Shown in pieces: positions 8,844 through 16,609 of a stretch of 64,000 bases of DNA. Position 1 is the first letter of the stretch. Each line of letters starts with the position of its first letter. A program made the translations under genes and the position numbers. Origin of the DNA: Variovorax sp. dw_308 (GTDB lineage Bacteria > Pseudomonadota > Gammaproteobacteria > Burkholderiales > Burkholderiaceae_C); assembly GCF_019207085.1 (NCBI RefSeq), contig NZ_JAATOM010000016.1:62001-126000 (forward strand). Reading direction: 5' to 3'. The notes below the pieces were generated by a model. That model had not been told where the DNA came from and did not search any database. It was given only the letters and a program-made list of their open reading frames with translations.

Positions 8844-9352
8844 CGAGTGGTTCTGCCCGGAGTAGGGCGAGCGGGCTGAGCATGCCTCGCCCCCCATGTG
8901 AGAACGTGGGGCGTGTCGTTGCAATCTGCTCGCTTGGTTCGCGCAAACTGGACGCGCAACTGCGCCGAACGCCCCGGTTATGTATCGAGACCGCCACGTC
9001 GTGTTCCACCGCGAGGTGCGACAAGAAGGCCTTGGTGCTGCCCGTTTCGAAACTCACGTTCGCCAGCTTGAGGTTCTGGATCAGCCAGGCATCCGTGTCC
9101 TCCCGCGTGCCGAAGCCGCGCTCGGGGGCTGCGGGCATTGCCGGCGGTGGCTGATGCTGGGATGAAAGCCGCTGGGGCCGGGTGCGCTGCTTGCTGCGCT
9201 GCAACGAGGCGGTGCAGCCGAAAACGGTGTGGACCTGGAACTTGATGCGTCACCGTCGTGTTGCCAGACGCCCTCTGGCGCACCAGTTGATCTTCGAGCC
9301 GATGTCCCCCGGCGAGTCTCGGTCCACGCCTTAACTTCAACGTTGAGCGTGC
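8844..9352. other. 509-bp region without a convincing gene
   Basis: No well-supported gene fills the interval between the acyl-CoA dehydrogenase and the toxin-antitoxin pair. On the minus strand, a frame from 9204 to 8713 contains a plausible coding-like stretch (GTREDTDAWLIQNLKLANVS and then FETGSTKAFLSHLAVEHDVA), but it runs into the 3' end of the acyl-CoA dehydrogenase and resembles no family I know. It may be the remains of a decayed gene. Base composition falls towards 9350, where the toxin-antitoxin module begins. Confidence 0.4.
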
Positions 9353-9607
9353 TTAGTAGTGATACCGGAGTTGTGCGATCAGAAGGGCATCGCCTTCGAC
9401 CTTATAGACAATGCGATGTTCGTCCGTGATCCGGCGAGACCAGAATCCGGCGAGCGCATGTTTGAGGGCCTCGGGTTTGCCAATGCCGCCAAACGGATCT
9501 CGCTGGATTTCCTGAATCAGCTTGTTGATGCGCTCGATCATCTTTCGATCTTGCTTCTGCCAGTAGCGGTAATCGTCCCAGGCTTCTTCAGCAAAAATCA
9601 ACTTCAC
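9353..9607 (-). CDS. yoeB: YoeB-type toxin, ribosome-dependent mRNA endoribonuclease
   Basis: An 84-residue RelE/YoeB-family toxin. It starts 'MKLIFAEEAWDDYRYWQKQD', carries the conserved 'RDPFGGIGKPEALKH' and 'WSRRITDEHRIVYKV' segments, and ends with the characteristic 'LRYHY' whose terminal His-Tyr are catalytic in YoeB. It cleaves mRNA on the ribosome when freed from its antitoxin. The start overlaps the end of the antitoxin gene by four bases (ATGA), so translation is coupled. Family length and all key residues are intact, so it should be active. Confidence 0.93.
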   Translation of the reverse strand: MKLIFAEEAWDDYRYWQKQDRKMIERINKLIQEIQRDPFGGIGKPEALKHALAGFWSRRITDEHRIVYKVEGDALLIAQLRYHY

Positions 9608-9855
9608 TCGGTCAGTTCCCGCTCAACGCCTTTGCCTGCGCCCAACTGGGTCAATGCGGAAATCAGGCGCTTGGCGTTGGCCGGATTGCGCAGCAGGTAT
9701 GCCGTTTCTTCCATGGCCTGGAAATCTTCAAGCGAAAGCATCACCACAGCCTGTTCGCCGTTGCGCGTGATGATCAGCGCTTCATGATCATTGCAAACTC
9801 GATCCATGGTGCTGGCCAGGTTGGCGCGTGCAGCCGAGTAGGTGATGGCATCCAT
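9604..9855 (-). CDS. yefM: YefM-type antitoxin (Phd/YefM family)
   Basis: An 83-residue antitoxin of the Phd/YefM fold. 'MDAITYSAARANLASTMDRVCND' is the canonical DNA-binding start; 'ALIITRNGEQAVVMLSLEDFQAMEETAYLLRNPAN' continues the dimerisation part, and the acidic C-terminal tail (KGVERELTE) should wrap the YoeB toxin. It neutralises the toxin and represses its own promoter. A good Shine-Dalgarno AGGAG lies 7-8 bases before the ATG at 9855, and repeated TGTACGT motifs lie just upstream. Confidence 0.93.
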   Translation of the reverse strand: MDAITYSAARANLASTMDRVCNDHEALIITRNGEQAVVMLSLEDFQAMEETAYLLRNPANAKRLISALTQLGAGKGVERELTE

Positions 9856-9870
9856 TGGAAAACTCCTGTA

Positions 9871-9889
9871 TGTACGTGTTATTGTACGT
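9871..9889 (-). promoter_or_regulatory. Probable YefM operator: two TGTACGT repeats
   Basis: TGTACGT occurs at 9871-9877 and again at 9883-9889 (read as ACGTACA on the coding strand), 12 bp apart, 15-35 bp before the antitoxin start. E. coli YefM recognises sites with a TGTACA core, so these two near-copies are the likely autoregulatory operator overlapping the promoter. Confidence 0.55.
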
Positions 9890-10117
9890 ATGCCTATGTC
9901 TGCTGTCCATCAGCAGGCATCGTTTCAGTCCCACATGGACGGGGCCATCGAGCAGCCGATCGCAGAGAAATGACGCTTGGTGAATAACGCGGCCAACGTC
10001 GCCAACGAGCGGGCGGCTTCCGCAGGCTTTTCTCCCTCATGGCCCGCATTGTTTTGCGCGGTTGCCGTCTTCACTGCCAGCGGCCCGGTTTCGCAATGGC
10101 ACCAGACCCGGCCCGGC

Positions 10118-11086
10118 TCACGCGCGCCGCGACTCCAACGGCGTCACGCTCAGGTAGAGCGGCTGCGCGCCGCGAAGGATGCGCAGCACGCAGAGCTTGC
10201 CGATGCGCGACTCGTCGAGCAGGCGCTGCAGGTCGTCCACGGTGCGCGCGGGCGCGCCATCGATGCCGACGATGAGGTCATCCGCCTTGAGGCCCGCGAT
10301 GGCGGCCGGCGAGCCGGCCTGTACCTCGGACACGCGCACGCCGGCATCCTGCTCGACTTCGAGAAAGCGCGCGACGCGGCGTGACATCGGCACGGTCGAG
10401 CCCGACAGCCCGATGTACGCGCGCCGCACCCGGCCATGCGCGAACAACTGGCCCACGACCCACTTGGCGGAGTTCACCGCCACTGCGAAGCAGATCGCCT
10501 GCGCGCCGGGAATGATGGCCGTATTGACGCCGATCACGCGACCGCGCGTGTCGAGCAACGGACCGCCCGAGTTGCCCGGATTGAGGGCCGCATCGGTCTG
10601 GATCACGTTGTCGATCATGCGTCCGGCGTTCGATCGCAGCGACCGTCCCAGCGCGGAGACGATGCCGCTGGTCACCGTGTGGTTGAAACCGAGCGGATTG
10701 CCGATCGCGATGGCGATCTGCCCGACACGCAGCCGCGACGAGTCGCCGAGCTCGACGTGCGACAGCGAGCGACTGGCGCCGATGCGCAGCACGGCGAGAT
10801 CGGTCTCCGGGTCTTCGCCCACGAGTTGCGCGTCGCTGCGCGTGCCGTCCGGCCGCACCACCTCGAGCGAGGACGCGCCGTGCACCACATGGCTGTTGGT
10901 CAGCAGGTAGCCGTCGGGCGTGAACAGGAAGCCGGAGCCGGCGCCACTTTGCCGGCCGCGGCCACCGCTCTTGTGCGCGGCGATGTAGACGACCGCGTCC
11001 TGCACCTGCTCGACAGTGGAGGCAACCGTCTCGGAGTAGGCATCGAGAAGGTTGTCGTCTTCGGTGAAGTCTGGTCGTGCGCCCAT
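10118..11086 (-). CDS. HtrA/DegP-like serine protease with PDZ domain, no signal peptide
   Basis: The product has 322 residues: a trypsin-like domain (about 20-220) and one PDZ domain (about 235-318). The catalytic triad is visible as His66 (LTNSHVVHG), Asp96 (ETDLAVLRIG) and Ser173 (NPGNSGGPLLD). The PDZ domain contains 'SPAAIAGLKADDLIVGIDG'. DegP/DegQ proteins are exported, but here the protein begins MGARPDFTEDD with no hydrophobic leader, so it is likely cytoplasmic or uses another N-terminus. The ATG at 11086 is preferred to 11110. Function is probably protein quality control; specificity cannot be inferred. Confidence 0.85.
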   Translation of the reverse strand: MGARPDFTEDDNLLDAYSETVASTVEQVQDAVVYIAAHKSGGRGRQSGAGSGFLFTPDGYLLTNSHVVHGASSLEVVRPDGTRSDAQLVGEDPETDLAVLRIGASRSLSHVELGDSSRLRVGQIAIAIGNPLGFNHTVTSGIVSALGRSLRSNAGRMIDNVIQTDAALNPGNSGGPLLDTRGRVIGVNTAIIPGAQAICFAVAVNSAKWVVGQLFAHGRVRRAYIGLSGSTVPMSRRVARFLEVEQDAGVRVSEVQAGSPAAIAGLKADDLIVGIDGAPARTVDDLQRLLDESRIGKLCVLRILRGAQPLYLSVTPLESRRA

Positions 11087-11130
11087 GTTGCGTTCCCGTA
11101 AGTTCCCCAATTGGCGACCGTTCCGGCAAA

Positions 11131-11150
11131 CGCAAGACCCGACGCTTGCG
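11131..11150 (-). terminator. Weak terminator-like hairpin after the VOC gene
   Basis: CGCAAG (11131-11136) and CTTGCG (11145-11150) form a six-pair stem with an eight-base loop, followed on the minus strand by TTTG. It lies five bases past the stop of the VOC gene and before the protease gene. The T-run is short, so termination may be weak. Confidence 0.3.
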
Positions 11151-11155
11151 CCCCT

Positions 11156-11656
11156 TCAGGCCATCGCCGCCTCGAACTGCCGGTAGAGCGCCGGCTGGAA
11201 CCACCGCTCGCGCGCGCCGTAGCGGCGCTCCTGCGGAATCACCGGCACATCTTCATGCTCGGCCGCCGAATGGAAGGTGAGTTCGAGCTGCACCCCGTTC
11301 GGGTCGTAGATGAAGAGCTGCCACAGCGGCGTGGCGGGCACGAGGTTCTCTCGGTAGGCCAGGCCATAGCGCTCGAACCTGGCCTTGAAGGCGCTGTAGC
11401 CCTGGCACACCACCGACACATGGTCGATGGCGGCAGTGCCCGTCTGCACCGAGCCGTCGGACTCCTTCGCGGCATCGCCCGCATAGAAATGGAATATGGC
11501 CTCCGCACCCGGCTGCGCGGGCTTGAGCCATGCACCGGGGAAGCCGATGGGCGGCCGGTCGGCGACCACCATGCCGAGCACCTCGGTGTAGAAGCGCACC
11601 GTGGCCTCCAGGTGGGCCGTCTTGATGGCTGTGTGGAAGAGTTGACCGAACAACAT
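11156..11656 (-). CDS. VOC superfamily protein (glyoxalase/dioxygenase-like)
   Basis: A protein of 166 residues with the vicinal-oxygen-chelate fold. The first repeat is 'HTAIKTAHLEATVRFYTEVLGMVV', the second contains 'IDHVSVVCQGYSAFKARFERYGL', and 'QLFIYDPNGVQLELTF' closes the metal-binding half with its Glu. The C-terminal tail 'RRYGARERWFQPALYRQFEAAMA' is an extension. VOC proteins bind a divalent metal and include glyoxalases, dioxygenases and resistance proteins, so the reaction is unknown. It is divergent from the TIM-barrel isomerase gene at 11793. Start at 11656 (MLFGQLFHT) is preferred to the in-frame ATG at 11680. Confidence 0.75.
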   Translation of the reverse strand: MLFGQLFHTAIKTAHLEATVRFYTEVLGMVVADRPPIGFPGAWLKPAQPGAEAIFHFYAGDAAKESDGSVQTGTAAIDHVSVVCQGYSAFKARFERYGLAYRENLVPATPLWQLFIYDPNGVQLELTFHSAAEHEDVPVIPQERRYGARERWFQPALYRQFEAAMA

Positions 11657-11792
11657 GGCGTGTGTCTCCTGCGGTCGCAAAGGTGGCGACGAGGTTAGGA
11701 GTGCGGCCAGCGCGCGTCAACTGGTCAGGCCAATCGTTGACTTCGGATTTCCGCCCCCGCATCATCGACGCCCACCCACGGAGACACAGCAC

Positions 11793-12848
11793 ATGAAGAC
11801 CATCAAGGGGCCTGCCATCTTCCTGGCCCAGTTCGCCGGCGACGCCGCGCCGTTCAACTCGCTCGACGCCATTGCCGGCTGGGCCGCCGGCCTCGGCTAC
11901 AAGGGCGTGCAGATCCCGAGCTGGGACGCGCGCCTGTTCGACCTGAAGAAGGCGGCCGAGAGCAAGACCTATTGCGACGAGGTGAAGGGCACGCTCGCCT
12001 CGCACGGGCTGGAAATCACCGAGCTCTCGACGCACCTGCAGGGCCAGCTCGTCGCGGTGCATCCCGCCTACGACGCTGGCTTCGACGGGTTCGCCGCGGC
12101 CGAAGTCCGCAACGATCCGGCCAAACGGCAGCAATGGGCGGTCGAACAATTGCACTTTGCAGCGAAGGCTTCGGCCAATCTCGGGCTCACCGCGCACGCG
12201 ACCTTTTCCGGCGCGCTGGCCTGGCCGTACCTGTACTCCTGGCCGCCGCGTCCGCCGGGGCTCATCGAGGCTGCCTTCGACGAACTCGCGAAGCGCTGGC
12301 TGCCGATCCTCGATGCCTTCGACAACGCCGGTGTCGACGTCTGCTACGAGATCCATCCCGGCGAAGACCTGCATGACGGCGTGACCTACGAGATGTTCCT
12401 GGAGCGCGTCGGCGGCCACAAGCGCGCCTGCCTGCTCTACGACCCGAGCCACTTCGTGCTGCAGCAGCTCAACTACCTCGACTACATCGACCACTACCAC
12501 GAGCGCATCAAGATCTTCCACGTGAAGGATGCCGAGTTCAACCCGACCGGCAAGCAGGGCGTGTACGGCGGCTTCCAGTCGTGGATCAACCGTGCGGGGC
12601 GCTTCCGGTCGCTGGGCGACGGGCAGGTCGATTTCGCGGCGATCTTCTCGAAGATGGCGCAGTACGACTTCCCCGGCTGGGCGGTGCTGGAGTGGGAGTG
12701 CTGCATCAAGCACCCGGAGGACGGCGCGCGCGAAGGCGCGACCTTCATCGCCGATCACATCATCCGCGTGGCCGACCGGGCCTTCGACGACTTCGCGGCG
12801 GGCGGCATCGACACGGCGGCCAACAAGAAGATGCTGGGCGTGGACTGA
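11793..12848 (+). CDS. Sugar phosphate isomerase/epimerase family protein (xylose isomerase-like TIM barrel)
   Basis: The protein has 351 residues and the AP-endonuclease-2/xylose-isomerase-like TIM barrel. Metal-ligand regions are 'CYEIHPGEDLHDG', 'LLYDPSHFVLQQLNYLDYI', 'IKIFHVKDAEF' and the late 'GWAVLEWECCIKHPEDG'. Members isomerise or epimerise sugars and ketoacids with a divalent metal. Start at 11793 (MKTIKGP) follows a GGAGA ribosome-binding region; the upstream frame from 11655 is not homologous. No dehydrogenase partner is adjacent, so the substrate is unknown. Confidence 0.82.
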   Translation: MKTIKGPAIFLAQFAGDAAPFNSLDAIAGWAAGLGYKGVQIPSWDARLFDLKKAAESKTYCDEVKGTLASHGLEITELSTHLQGQLVAVHPAYDAGFDGFAAAEVRNDPAKRQQWAVEQLHFAAKASANLGLTAHATFSGALAWPYLYSWPPRPPGLIEAAFDELAKRWLPILDAFDNAGVDVCYEIHPGEDLHDGVTYEMFLERVGGHKRACLLYDPSHFVLQQLNYLDYIDHYHERIKIFHVKDAEFNPTGKQGVYGGFQSWINRAGRFRSLGDGQVDFAAIFSKMAQYDFPGWAVLEWECCIKHPEDGAREGATFIADHIIRVADRAFDDFAAGGIDTAANKKMLGVD

Positions 12849-12886
12849 CACCCTGTCGCCGTCGCATGACTTAGAGTGACGGCAAC

Positions 12887-13288
12887 ATGCTTGCCAACCT
12901 CACCCCCTTCCTCCTTCACTGGGCCATCACGGCCGTCTCCCTCTGGATTGCCAGCCTGCTGTTCCGCGGGCTCAAGTTCGACAGCACCGGCGCGCTGATC
13001 GGCTCCGCCTTGCTGCTGGGCCTGGCCAACGCCATCGTGAAGCCGCTCCTGATCGTCCTGACGCTGCCGCTCACGCTGCTGACTTTCGGGCTGTTCCTGC
13101 TGGTCATCAACGCGCTGATGATCCTGCTGGTGGCGGCGCTGGTGCGCGGCTTTCGCGTCTCGGGCTTCTGGACAGCGCTGTTCGCGAGCGTCTTCATCTC
13201 GGTGCTCAGCATCGTGATCGGCGGCTTCTTCGTGGGCGGCACGCCGGACACGCAGATCCGGATGCCCAGCAGCGGACAGTGGCTGTAG
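12887..13288 (+). CDS. Phage-holin-4 superfamily membrane protein (YvlD-like)
   Basis: A small membrane protein of 133 residues with four hydrophobic segments (about 8-25, 32-57, 60-85, 96-118). 'GLKFDSTGALIGSALLLGLANAIVKPLL' and 'PLTLLTFGLFLLVINALMI' are the hallmark of the PF04020 family. Despite the name, this family is mostly chromosomal and of unknown role; YvlD is linked to envelope stress in Bacillus. No phage genes are nearby. A short 38-bp gap separates it from the isomerase gene upstream. Confidence 0.85.
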   Translation: MLANLTPFLLHWAITAVSLWIASLLFRGLKFDSTGALIGSALLLGLANAIVKPLLIVLTLPLTLLTFGLFLLVINALMILLVAALVRGFRVSGFWTALFASVFISVLSIVIGGFFVGGTPDTQIRMPSSGQWL

Positions 13289-13309
13289 TCAGGTTTGTGA
13301 CACGAAATT

Positions 13310-13328
13310 CGCTATCGTTTTGATAGCG
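13310..13328. repeat. GCTATC...GATAGC hairpin element, copy 1
   Basis: CGCTATC (13310-13316) and GATAGCG (13322-13328) form a perfect seven-base inverted repeat around GTTTT, followed by AAAAATAGCGCTACGCG. A second element with the same GCTAT/ATAGC arms and a T-rich loop is at 52680. I associate this kind of hairpin with intergenic regions of Comamonadaceae genomes. It may act as a terminator for the holin-like gene, but no T-run follows. Confidence 0.5.
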
Positions 13329-13424
13329 CAAAAATAGCGCTACGCGTTAGTGCGTAGAGGCATGGTCAGCCATTGGTCAGGATAAGGAGCCGATGCTTCC
13401 CTGACTAACTGGGGACACATCCGC

Positions 13425-13913
13425 ATGCGCATCAAGAGTCAGACCGACTTCTTCTCGGGAGTCATGTTCGCCGCCGTCGGGGGCGCCTTCGCCATCGGCG
13501 CCACCACCTACAACATCGGAGACGGCGCCCGCATGGGGCCGGGTTACTTCCCGCTGATGCTCGGCATCATCCTGGCGATCCTCGGTGTGATCATCATGGC
13601 CGAGGGGCTGATCGTCGAGACCGCGGACGGCGAGCCGATCGGCAAGTGGGCCTGGAAGCCGCTGTTCTTCGTGATCCTGGCCAACCTGGCGTTCGGCGTG
13701 CTGCTCGGCGGCCTGCCCAGCATCGGCGTGCCGGCCATGGGCATGATCATCGCGATCTACGCGCTGACGATCATCTCCAGCCTGGCCGGCGAACACTTCA
13801 AGCTGCGCGACGTGCTGGTGCTCTCCACCATCCTCGCCGTCGGCAGCTACATCGCCTTCATCTGGGCGCTGAAACTCCAGATCCAGGTCTGGCCCACGTT
13901 CATCACGGGCTGA
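13425..13913 (+). CDS. tctB: Tripartite tricarboxylate transporter, small membrane subunit TctB
   Basis: A membrane protein of 162 residues with four predicted transmembrane segments. 'QTDFFSGVMFAAVGGAFAIGATTY' and 'GDGARMGPGYFPLMLGIILAILG' are the typical TctB N-terminal features. It is the small membrane subunit of a binding-protein-dependent secondary transporter for citrate or other carboxylates. It is followed 13 bp later by the TctA gene. The periplasmic TctC-type binding protein, normally encoded next to these, is missing here. Confidence 0.9.
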   Translation: MRIKSQTDFFSGVMFAAVGGAFAIGATTYNIGDGARMGPGYFPLMLGIILAILGVIIMAEGLIVETADGEPIGKWAWKPLFFVILANLAFGVLLGGLPSIGVPAMGMIIAIYALTIISSLAGEHFKLRDVLVLSTILAVGSYIAFIWALKLQIQVWPTFITG

Positions 13914-13926
13914 GGAGACCTGCAGC

Positions 13927-15438
13927 ATGGAACTCGTTCATAACCTCTCGATTGGTTTCGGTGTCGCCTTCACCTTCACCAACCTGCTGTATTGCCTGGT
14001 CGGTTGCATCCTGGGCACGCTGATCGGCGTGCTGCCGGGCATCGGGCCGGTCGCGACCATCGCGATGCTGCTGCCCGCCACCTATGCGCTGCCGCCCGTG
14101 TCGGCGCTGATCATGCTGGCCGGCATCTACTACGGGGCGCAATACGGCGGCTCCACCACCGCCATCCTGGTCAACCTGCCGGGGGAATCGTCATCGGTGG
14201 TGACGTGTATCGACGGCTACCAGATGGCGCGACAGGGGCGCGCGGGGCCTGCGCTGGCTGCCGCCGGCCTGGGCTCGTTCTTCGCGGGTTGCGTGGGCAC
14301 GCTGATCCTGGCCGCGTTCGCGCCGCCGCTGACGGAACTGGCCTTCAAGTTTGGGCCGGCCGAGTACTTCTCGCTGATGTGCCTGGGCCTGATCGGCGCC
14401 GTGGTGCTGGCCTCGGGCTCGCTGATCAAGGCGGTGGCCATGATCGTGCTGGGCCTCTTGCTCGGCATCGTCGGCACCGACGTGAACTCGGGCGTGGCGC
14501 GCTTCAGCTTCGACATCCCTGAACTCACCGACGGCATCGGCTTCGTGGTGATCGCGATGGGCGTGTTCGGCTATGGCGAAATCATCGGCAACCTTTCGCA
14601 GCCCGACGACGAGCGCGAGGTGTTCACCGCCAACGTGAAGGGCCTGTGGCCCACCGGCGAAGACTTCAAGCGCATGACGCCGGCCGTGCTGCGCGGCACG
14701 GCGCTGGGCTCGGCGCTGGGCATCCTGCCTGGCGGCGGTGCGTTGCTGGCGGCTTTCGCGGCCTATGCGCTGGAGAAGAAGATCAAGATGCGCCCGGGCG
14801 AAGTGCCCTTCGGCAAGGGCAACATCCGCGGCGTTGCATCGCCGGAGTCGGCCAACAACGCCGGCGCGCAGACTTCGTTCATTCCGCTGCTGACGCTGGG
14901 CATCCCGCCCAACGCCGTGATGGCGCTGATGGTGGGTGCGATGACCATCCACAACATCCAGCCGGGCCCGCAGGTGATGACCAGCAACCCCGAGCTGTTC
15001 TGGGGCCTGATCGCCTCGATGTGGATCGGCAACGCGATGCTGATCGTCCTGAACCTGCCGCTGATCGGCATGTGGATCAAGCTGCTGACCGTGCCCTACA
15101 AGTTCCTGTTCCCGGCGATCGTGCTGTTCTGCGCGATCGGCGTGTACTCGACCAACAACAACACCTTCGACATCTGGATGGTGGCGGCCTTCGGCTTCAT
15201 CGGCTATTTGTTCCTGAAGCTCAAGACCGAGCCGGCGCCGCTGCTGCTGGGCTTCATCCTCGGGCCGATGATGGAAGAGAACCTGCGCCGCGCGCTACTG
15301 CTGTCGCGCGGGACGTGGACGGTGTTCGTGACGCGGCCGTTGTCGGCAGGCTTGCTGCTGGCGGCGCTGCTGTTGCTGGGGATCGTGCTGCTGCCTTCGA
15401 TCAAGGCGAAGCGGGAAGAGGCGTTTGTGGAGGAGTGA
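13927..15438 (+). CDS. tctA: Tripartite tricarboxylate transporter, large membrane subunit TctA
   Basis: An integral membrane protein of 503 residues, the usual TctA length, with ten or more hydrophobic segments. Family hallmarks are 'GTLIGVLPGIGPVATIAMLLP', 'YYGAQYGGSTTAILVNLPGE' and 'LGILPGGGALLAAFAAYALEKKI', plus 'GNIRGVASPESANNAGAQTSFIPLLTLGIPPN'. It forms the conducting subunit together with TctB; a TctC protein encoded elsewhere should deliver the substrate. The operon ends with a strong intrinsic terminator 40-60 bp after the stop. Confidence 0.93.
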   Translation: MELVHNLSIGFGVAFTFTNLLYCLVGCILGTLIGVLPGIGPVATIAMLLPATYALPPVSALIMLAGIYYGAQYGGSTTAILVNLPGESSSVVTCIDGYQMARQGRAGPALAAAGLGSFFAGCVGTLILAAFAPPLTELAFKFGPAEYFSLMCLGLIGAVVLASGSLIKAVAMIVLGLLLGIVGTDVNSGVARFSFDIPELTDGIGFVVIAMGVFGYGEIIGNLSQPDDEREVFTANVKGLWPTGEDFKRMTPAVLRGTALGSALGILPGGGALLAAFAAYALEKKIKMRPGEVPFGKGNIRGVASPESANNAGAQTSFIPLLTLGIPPNAVMALMVGAMTIHNIQPGPQVMTSNPELFWGLIASMWIGNAMLIVLNLPLIGMWIKLLTVPYKFLFPAIVLFCAIGVYSTNNNTFDIWMVAAFGFIGYLFLKLKTEPAPLLLGFILGPMMEENLRRALLLSRGTWTVFVTRPLSAGLLLAALLLLGIVLLPSIKAKREEAFVEE

Positions 15439-15478
15439 GTGAGTGTTGGGGCCGCGGGATTCGCGGCGCCATGAGAGG

Positions 15479-15500
15479 AGCCGCCTGAGGGCGGCTTTTT
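15479..15500 (+). terminator. Rho-independent terminator of the tctBA operon
   Basis: AGCCGCC (15479-15485), loop TGAG, GGCGGCT (15490-15496), followed by a run of five T. The GC stem, tetraloop and T-run form a textbook intrinsic terminator downstream of tctA. Confidence 0.88.
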
Positions 15501-15712
15501 CATGGCCGCGTTTGCGGTCAACCGAGAAGACGAGAGGGCGCTGCAATTTGAGACCCCATCCGGGACGGCGTTGGTATTCCCAAAAAGTGATGATTCACCC
15601 GGCGTAAAGGCTGGATAACCTGCAACCTGATTCCGGCTGGTTCGCGGCGTGCTCCGCCCTCGGATGACTTTGAAATGGATGCCGCACTCCAGCCGGGCGA
15701 TGAAGGATTCCA

Positions 15713-16582
15713 ATGACTCGCAACCGTCGTCCCCCATCAACTGGCCATGCCCTGGCTATCGCTCGTTGGGAGTCCAACCAGGCTGCATGGCTAGACGGGA
15801 AATACTTCGCATTGACATCGAGACGCCACGATCTCCAGGATCTCGTGGGCGATAGCGGGACGCTCTGGATCGTCGTCTCTCGCCGGGGGCATAGCGGTCA
15901 ACGCATGTATTCGCTGTCTTTCCGGCTGGACAATTGCCGCCGCTTCACGTTCCTAAATTCCAGGATCTTTGGAAAGCATGGGGTCGTCGCCGAGCCGGAC
16001 GACTCGACCTTGTTCGCTGCCAACGACGCTAGGCTCCTGCTGCTCGCGCTGCGCTTCGAGCCGTACCTGCCCATCGATCATCAGGACGATCGGCTGAAGG
16101 TCATCGGACAGAGCATTCAGACCCCGCGCGGATTGGACGCCGCGGACGTCAGGCTGCTGGAGCGTTTTTCGGCGGACGCCGATCGATGGAGTGTCTTCGT
16201 CAGCTACCAGCGGACTGATACTGACACCAGGGTGGCCGCTCGTCTTTCCAGTTCACTGCAGTCGAGCGGCGTCAATGTGTTCCGTGACCAAGAGGCGCTG
16301 AGGCCTGGCGAAGAATGGGAGCCAACGCTGCAGCGCGCAATTGGCCGCAGCAGGATCCTGGTCCTCGTGGTCGGCGGCTCGACGCACGAGTCGGTCAACG
16401 TCAAGAAGGAAGTGCGCTTTGCACGCGACAACGGGATTAGCGTCATTCCCTTTGTGGCGGGCGGCTGTCTCAATAATTGGACCGACTTTGAACTGAAGAA
16501 ATCGAACGCAATCTTTTGTGGATCGAGCATTTGGGCCGATGCTGTCGGGGGTGTTCTTCACGCGCTTCAGAAGATTGCGTAG
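15713..16582 (+). CDS. TIR-domain protein with N-terminal domain of unknown function
   Basis: A 289-residue protein. Residues about 159-285 form a TIR domain: 'VFVSYQRTDTDTRVAARLSSSL' (box 1), 'NVFRDQEALRPGEEW' (BB-loop region), 'SRILVLVVGGSTHESVNVKKEVRFA', where Glu233 aligns with the catalytic Glu of NAD-cleaving TIR domains, and 'ISVIPFVAGG'. Residues 1-150 are a strand-rich unknown domain, with 'SGTLWIVVSRRG' and 'DARLLLLALRFEPYLPI', possibly a sensor. Likely role: NADase effector of an antiphage or signalling system. The gene is clearly lower in GC than its surroundings, suggesting transfer. It lies 27 bp before the second TIR gene. Confidence 0.85.
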   Translation: MTRNRRPPSTGHALAIARWESNQAAWLDGKYFALTSRRHDLQDLVGDSGTLWIVVSRRGHSGQRMYSLSFRLDNCRRFTFLNSRIFGKHGVVAEPDDSTLFAANDARLLLLALRFEPYLPIDHQDDRLKVIGQSIQTPRGLDAADVRLLERFSADADRWSVFVSYQRTDTDTRVAARLSSSLQSSGVNVFRDQEALRPGEEWEPTLQRAIGRSRILVLVVGGSTHESVNVKKEVRFARDNGISVIPFVAGGCLNNWTDFELKKSNAIFCGSSIWADAVGGVLHALQKIA

Positions 16583-16609
16583 ATCGAACAGACCTGCAAG
16601 GAGAGACAC

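Noticed and set aside
12887..13288. Holin gene as sign of a prophage
   Set aside because: The PF04020 family is mostly chromosomal and there are no phage structural, lysis or integrase genes around it.
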